Origin: Owenia fusiformis
Taxonomy: Eukaryota > Annelida > Polychaeta > Sabellida > Oweniidae
Length of the DNA: 64,000 bases
Assembly: GCA_903813345.2 (NCBI GenBank)
Contig: CAIIXF020000007.1
Span: 13,376,714-13,440,713, forward strand
Direction: 5' to 3'
The notes under the pieces: model-generated
What the model was told of the DNA's origin: nothing
The model's input: the letters and a program-made list of their open reading frames with translations, nothing else
The model's database searches: none
Part shown: piece by piece, positions 58,421 to 64,000 of the stretch
Layout: every line of letters starts with the position of its first letter
Numbering within the stretch: position 1 is the first letter of the stretch
Made by a program: the position numbers and the translations under genes

Positions 58421-58511
58421 AGCATTATTGAACATGCCTTTGAACACATATACATAACAGAATGAAATTATGAATTGCATCCATTTTGTTATCAGTCTTT
58501 GAAGCGGTAAC

Positions 58512-60062
58512 ATGTATTACTGTCATTGTGGTAAAGAATTTAGACATGCTTCAAGTTTAGCGAGACACAAAGGCATGCACTCTGCACAAGGTAAAGAAGA
58601 CATACATGTAGGTATGAACAAAGTGTTGCATCACCCCTTTACCATGTTGGTCACTGGCCCCACAGGCTGTGGGAAAACTACCTTTGTCAAGCAACTTTTG
58701 GAAAATGTAGAGCAACGCATCCAACCCCCTCCACAGCGTATTATCTGGTGTTTTGGACAATGGCAACCACTTTACATAGAGATTAAGAACACACATCCTG
58801 GAATAGAATTCATGATGGGAATTCCAGATGATTTAAACAGTCCAGATTTCTTAAATCCTAGAGTGCGTAATTTAATGATTGTTGATGACTTGATGTCAGA
58901 TGCTACCAAAGACAGGAAGATCTCTGATTTGTTTACTAAAGGGAGTCATCACAGAAACCTGAGTGTAATCTGTTTACTGCAGAATATCTTCCATCATGGA
59001 AGGGAGAATCGAACCATCAGCTTGAATACACATTACATTGTACTGTACAAGAATCCAAGAGATCAAAACCAAGTAAGAGTACTTTCTCAGCAGATGTATC
59101 CTGGGAACAGTCACAAACTCTTAGATGCTTATAATGCAGCTACTCTAAAACCATATGGGCATTTACTGATTGATCTAAAGCAAGAAACCCCAGAGCATTT
59201 AAGACTGTGTTATGATAAGACTCGTCAAACAATGAATGAGCATGATAGTAGTCATCTAAAGGGAGAACCATTTACTAAGACAGTACAATCCAATGACATA
59301 GCACTACCATATGATTTGAATTCTATTGAAAACCCATTTAAAGAGATGTCACAGTATGATACTTCAATAATGAAACCTCCATATCAGTTCACTGCGAGTA
59401 TAAAAGATACTATCCCCAGCAACGTTATGCATTCTGACAACAAAAATTACAACATGAAAGAAATATGTCATTGTGACTATTGTGGCGTCATGTTAATATC
59501 AAGAATGGATCTACAGAATCATATCCAAAACTGTCCATTGAATGAAGATATAGACGACCCTCCAATGAAGAAGGTATGCACTGAAGGGTTTCAGGAAAAC
59601 CCTGTGTATATACGGCTAAAGGATAAAGCTATTAATAAATTTAAAGATCAAATTGAAGAACAAGAGGCAAAATATATAGACAAACAGAAGGGGAATTCTG
59701 AGTATGATAGAAGATATATGGCGAATCAAAAATTCCTACCCAAAATAAGAGAAACGTTTAAGACATACTACAAATATTTAGTTGAAGATTTACTAGATTT
59801 ACAATGTAGTCCAACACATAAAGAAATCATGGTAGACATCCAACAATTAATGAGTACAGGCATACCATTTGAAGATGCTTTTAAGAAGACCATGTTACAC
59901 CACAACTATATGACAGAAGACATTATTAATGTAGGACTTTATGATGATGCAAATGTTTCAGATGAATCGTATACTGACTCTAGTGACAATGACGAAGCTA
60001 GTGAATCTAGTGATAATGAATCTGATGAAACCAATGATTCTGCTAGTGATAATAAAGATTAA
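58512..60062 (+). CDS. Polinton FtsK/HerA-type packaging ATPase with zinc fingers (516 aa)
   Basis: ATG at 58512. The ATPase core has Walker A GPTGCGKT (residues 49-56), Walker B LMIVDD (121-126), then a polar motif SVICLLQN (151-158) and YIVLYKNPRDQNQV. These are typical of the A32-like DNA-packaging ATPases of Polintons, adintoviruses and related viruses. A zinc finger precedes it (C4, C6, H19, H23; the first pair has one residue between cysteines instead of two). A second, C2HC, follows (C321, C324, H337, C341). The last 40 residues are Asp/Ser/Glu-rich. Viral packaging ATPases are usually 200-300 residues, so the added halves are unusual. Function is inferred from family. Confidence 0.85.
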   Translation: MYYCHCGKEFRHASSLARHKGMHSAQGKEDIHVGMNKVLHHPFTMLVTGPTGCGKTTFVKQLLENVEQRIQPPPQRIIWCFGQWQPLYIEIKNTHPGIEFMMGIPDDLNSPDFLNPRVRNLMIVDDLMSDATKDRKISDLFTKGSHHRNLSVICLLQNIFHHGRENRTISLNTHYIVLYKNPRDQNQVRVLSQQMYPGNSHKLLDAYNAATLKPYGHLLIDLKQETPEHLRLCYDKTRQTMNEHDSSHLKGEPFTKTVQSNDIALPYDLNSIENPFKEMSQYDTSIMKPPYQFTASIKDTIPSNVMHSDNKNYNMKEICHCDYCGVMLISRMDLQNHIQNCPLNEDIDDPPMKKVCTEGFQENPVYIRLKDKAINKFKDQIEEQEAKYIDKQKGNSEYDRRYMANQKFLPKIRETFKTYYKYLVEDLLDLQCSPTHKEIMVDIQQLMSTGIPFEDAFKKTMLHHNYMTEDIINVGLYDDANVSDESYTDSSDNDEASESSDNESDETNDSASDNKD

Positions 60063-60162
60063 TTAGATTATGTGGTACTTTTGTTTGTAAAATAAATGCA
60101 AACAAATTAAACAATATTGTACATTAATTTTTTCTCAGTTATTTAGTAATTGATGTTTGATT

Positions 60163-60586
60163 TTTAAGATAACAATGATGTCATGCGCATCTTATCTCTC
60201 ACCCATTTAAGATAACAATGATGTCATGCGCATCTTATCTCTCACCCATTTAAGATAACAATGATGTCATGCGCATCTTATCTCTCACCCATTTAAGATA
60301 ACAATGATGTCATGCGCATCTTATCTCTCACCCATTTAAGATAACAATGATGTCATGCGCATCTTATCTAACACTCATTTAAGATAACAATGATGTCATG
60401 CGCATCTTATCTAACACTCATTTAAGATGAAAGCCCCATCCAATTAAGTTATCTCCTAATCCCCATTCAATTAATTTATCTCCTGCTCATCTATATCTCC
60501 TGCTCATCTTTATCTCTCAGAGATTTTGAAAGCCCCGGGCCCGTGGCGGCCCGTGGCGAGCCAGAACCTGACATTTTATATCTACT
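60163..60586 (-). repeat. Right TIR of the Polinton
   Basis: Exact reverse complement of the left TIR by my reading, including the 2+4 pattern of 43-bp units, except for one missing GGGCCGCCAC unit (10 bp). Confidence 0.92.
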
Positions 60587-60592
60587 CCTTGT
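60587..60592. repeat. Right target-site duplication CCTTGT
   Basis: CCTTGT immediately after the right terminus. Confidence 0.9.
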
Positions 60593-60615
60593 ATAGTAAG
60601 TAATTTTATATCCAT

Positions 60616-63125
60616 GGGAGACGTAATATACAAAATTACTTAAGAAATATATGGTTTATATTAAAAACTAAAACTAAAAACTGGTTAGCAAATAAGAAAT
60701 TGAGCCTTGTTTTGCACGTAGATTATTAGCGAAATAAAGGATAAATCTCACATTTCACTTCCCATATAATATTTAACTGATATTAGACATGATTAGAACC
60801 TGGCATTGTCTTTCAGTTGATAATTAAGAACGTTACATCACTTGTCCTTTCTCACCTTTCCAATTGACACAAAGTTGAACTTGATATTTGACAGTTGGAT
60901 CAAGACACAGGCCTTTCGGGTTAATTCTTTACAAAACTTAAATTCGTTTTGGCAAACGTAGCCATTTTTAATGATATATGTTGAACCAGGCCCAGAAAAA
61001 CGGAATATTATGCATACAGTTTTGAATACGTCTTTGTAATATTTAAAAGTAAATGGGTGTACTTTATATTAGTTGCATAATAGTCAGACATGACCCAACA
61101 CACTTGGCTAAGGTCAACCACATAATGTAGAGAGAGAGACGATAAGAACATTTGCAAATAAAGGGATATTTCAATTGGATCATTCATTGATCTCTCAGCT
61201 TATGTGATTTATGTCTACTTTTGACGACTTTCGTAGTTTATATTCAGTGTTCAGAAAGGCAAAGAATACGAATGAAAATGAAGACTATATATGGTATGGT
61301 AGACATACTTGATGAACAAACAAATAATTTAGTAAATTAATTTTGGTTTATTTTTGTAAATATTTGTTGGCAATCAGTTCTATTTTTCATTCACTCAATT
61401 CCTCAAAACTTCGATATGATTAATTTATTCAACGATATTTGGTTTCTCGGAACCATATACGTACATCTTGATCGATCAAGGTATTACACATATGACTGAA
61501 GGAATACACTGTTTTAACAGTATGATATAACTCAGTGTGTTGATAGTTTTTGAAGCTTGATAATAAATAGATAGTCTGGCATGTCTATTAATCGACGGCG
61601 TCCATCATCGCGTGGTCAATCAGTACGCGCATGTGCAACCCTCTCGTCGATTCCTGAATAATCGATCTCTAACAGGTAGCCAGGCATACGAAATACATCT
61701 ATAAAAAAGACTTCACCTTTTGTGAAACATTCTTTGTACCTGGTACGATAGACTGAGTTTTGAGACGATCGATGTATTTCTTTCAAAAACACGCAAAGTA
61801 TGTCATGGAAGAAACGTCACTTGTAATTTACAACGCTTTTGAATCATTTAATGTTATTAAGATGTGAGTCACTGTTCTGTAATGAAAGGGAATTTTAAGC
61901 CCTTTCTTTTTGAATTTGAATTGAACGATAATTGCTTTGGGCATAAGCTAAGACTAAGATGGTCGAGGTCACTTTAGCTAAGACGATGCTTGGGGCTGGA
62001 CCTCAATGGTCGAGGTCAATATAGCTTGAGGATTGGTCATTTCCTTCATCGTGAATTCCTTAGACGTACCGATAATTGTTTCATGTTTGCCAAAATTAAA
62101 CTTTGTCTAGCACTTGTAGTTTGATAAACAAATTGAGAAACTAAACGCCAAATACGCATAGTGCAATTGAAAACCATGTAAAAGAGCTGATCTGATGAGA
62201 AATTGAGAAGCTAGACTACTACTGAGAAGTTTATTAAAGCTCTCTATGAGGTTTGACCTAGTCGGACGTCAGACTGACCACTAGACCCTATCAATAAATA
62301 GAACTTAAAACTGGCAATTGCTTGACTTTATGGAAAATTGGTCTCCGTCTGATCATGCTTGAAACATTTTGGTGTATGACCAATTGATCAATTGGCGTTC
62401 ATTTTCTGCTTTGGATGCAGATTTGTAGTTTTGATAGATGTGACCGAGAACATTTTCCTGGATTGGTTTTTAGGATGATAAACACCTGGTGTAATTTGTT
62501 CATCATGAATGATTCGCGACTCGGGGGTACCGATATCATTTTCAGATGCTTTATTAGCTCCATCTCATGTTTATCTGTTAATAGTTTGTACCTTTGGTCA
62601 TGGGGGTCGCTTATTCTTTCTTGAACTATTTTATCAAATATCCCAAGATTGAAATTCGAGTAATGCATAATGTGTTTAGTATTAAATTGCTTGGCCTTTA
62701 ACCTCACGGTTCGTATTAGTAATGTCCTGGAGCGGGTACACGGTCAGGGGCGCACACTTGTAATTCAAGATTACTTCGTCTTCGCCGGAGATAAGTGTTC
62801 ACTGTATACATTGTTAGATATCCCTACGCTTAGTAAACAACTCTCCTCTTTTGTAGGGTCATAACTTGTGCGATAATTATTATCTGTATACAATAGTGAA
62901 TTTATATTCAATCATTATTGACATATCTATGTTCTGTCCAGAGAAAAATCTCCGATGTCACATGTGTAAACACGAAGAGAGTTTGTATGTCACGTAGAAA
63001 GTTTATATGACACTTCACCGTGTCAGGACATTCAGTTCCCACAGAATATGTTTAATTATTCAAATAAATTGTAATTCATCAATAAAAACTAAAAGAACAT
63101 GTATTGAGTAGACTTGCCTTTGACT
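60616..63125. other. Right flank, no gene recognised
   Basis: AT-rich. A 102-codon minus frame at 62399-62707 (HSNFNLGIFDKIVQERISDP-like) is not recognisable and has no supported splice sites. Upstream exons of the thyroid receptor are expected on the minus strand here or beyond the edge. Confidence 0.4.
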
Positions 63126-63880
63126 TCGTTAAAGTCCCCGTCTAAAGTTTGAAAATATTTTTTTATCATTCATTTACTATTATGACTTAAAAAGTTATTT
63201 CCGAGATTTTTTTTAAAATGTTGTGAGTTCATTTCTCAAATATTCAAATTTCCCGCCATTTTTAAAAAACGTTGACATTTTTTAATCATCAAATATTTCT
63301 TAATGCATTTAAAAAAGATTATCTTTTTAACACCAATGCAAAAACTTTTTGAAATTTTTCGATGTCAATCTTTTCTAAATATGCTAGATATCAATAATAA
63401 ACCAATGTTGATTGTCTAACCAGGTTAAAAGGAAGAATATAATAATGTTTTAGATATCATTGTACCATTGGTTTCTATGAGAACTAAAATTTTGAAATGC
63501 ATTTTTTCGGAACCATTTTCATGCACTGATGAGTTCATTTCTCGCTTTTTATGAACCGATTTTCTTAATTTTTTCAGCAAAAAACATGCGAGGATGAATG
63601 CTATACATTGGTATGGATTGTGGCTTATTAAAAGACATGCGTGACCTCTATAAGTTCGTTTTAAATAAATTCACAGATTTTTGAACAAAAAGTCCTTCAA
63701 AAACCACTTTTTCAATTTTAAAAAAGGTTTCAATTATCACACTTTGATAATTATTATAAGCCAAAGTGGTTTAACTTTTTATCTTATAGACATTGCTACG
63801 TAATTAATAACTGTAACCACAATTAGAAAAAGTTTATGGGAAATGGTGCAACTGTACACTCATTTCATTCGAGAGACCGC
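63126..63880. repeat. Dispersed repeat, copy 2 (inverted relative to 42690)
   Basis: About 450 bp at 63360-63780 is the reverse complement of 42690-43160 with scattered mismatches (ACATGCGAGGATGAATGCTA, GTCTAACCAGGTTAAAAGGA). GTTAAAGTCCCCGTCTAAAG at the left may be the element end. Confidence 0.8.
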
Positions 63881-64000
63881 CATTTTGTTTACCATTTGAC
63901 GAGAGTTCATTATTTGGTTATTTCGTAATTGCAATATTGTTGAAAATAAAATATAAATGATATTGATCATTATATTGTTGCGTTGTTATCACGTTGTCAG

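Larger units (their letters stand above)
56476..60586 (+). mobile_element. Minimal Polinton/Maverick-type element (4,111 bp)
   Basis: The ends begin 5'-AGTAGATATAAAATGTCAGG on each strand. CCTTGT flanks both sides (56470-56475 and 60587-60592), a perfect 6-bp target duplication. AGT termini and 6-bp duplications are the Polinton hallmark. TIRs are 434 and 424 bp. Only two genes are present: a small basic protein and a packaging-type ATPase. Polintons are normally 15-20 kb with protein-primed polymerase, retroviral-type integrase, protease and capsid genes, none of which are here, so it must depend on a helper element. Near-identical TIRs and intact frames suggest recent movement. Confidence 0.9.

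Noticed and set aside
62399-62707. 102-codon minus-strand frame, possible thyroid receptor A/B exon
   Set aside because: No recognisable similarity, no convincing donor in phase 1, and composition is not distinctive.

Overview
The window is AT-rich, intron-rich animal genomic DNA, almost certainly from a marine invertebrate bilaterian. It carries spliced orthologues of animal genes (PIKfyve, NUB1, and a thyroid hormone receptor of the kind found in deuterostomes and lophotrochozoans). Its repeats are MITEs, foldback elements, tRNA-derived SINEs, CR1/RTE and Ty3 fragments, a Polinton and a RAG1-like transposon. I cannot fix the phylum from the sequence alone.

Layout: (1) 1-7090, minus strand: the first eight exons of PIKfyve (N-terminus, FYVE finger, DEP domain), running off the left edge. 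(2) 7091-12577: a 5.5 kb head-to-head intergenic space with a dead non-LTR reverse transcriptase, a G/C palindrome, two related minisatellites and a Ty3-type scrap. (3) 12578-39030, plus strand: a complete 14-exon NUB1 gene (607 codons; ubiquitin-like domain and three UBA domains), reconstructed with all splice phases consistent. Its introns hold many repeats, including arrays built from its own exon edges. (4) 31663-35510, inside NUB1 intron 11: an apparently intact 3.85 kb RAG1-like DDE transposon with terminal inverted repeats starting CACAGC, a 4-bp target duplication and one 871-residue, two-exon transposase. (5) 39031-47324: convergent intergenic space with repeats only. (6) 47325-56364, minus strand: a thyroid hormone receptor (zinc fingers, hinge, full ligand-binding domain) with a likely alternative proline-rich C-terminal exon; its A/B region is not securely located. 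(7) 56476-60586: a 4,111-bp Polinton/Maverick-type element with 5'-AGT termini, a perfect 6-bp target duplication (CCTTGT), and 424/434-bp TIRs that differ, as far as I can read, only by one 10-bp unit. It encodes only a packaging-type ATPase flanked by zinc fingers and a small basic protein. (8) 60616-64000: no gene recognised; a dispersed repeat near the right end.

The host genes are unrelated in function: phosphoinositide kinase at endosomes, NEDD8/ubiquitin-like adaptor to the proteasome, and nuclear receptor. The most notable systems are the two mobile elements: a RAG1-like transposase joining an N-terminal RAG1-type zinc region to a RAG1-type catalytic core, and a minimal Polinton that looks like a satellite, because it keeps a packaging motor but lacks polymerase, integrase and capsid genes. 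Exon boundaries were read by eye from splice consensus, reading phase and remembered family similarity; no database search was run.
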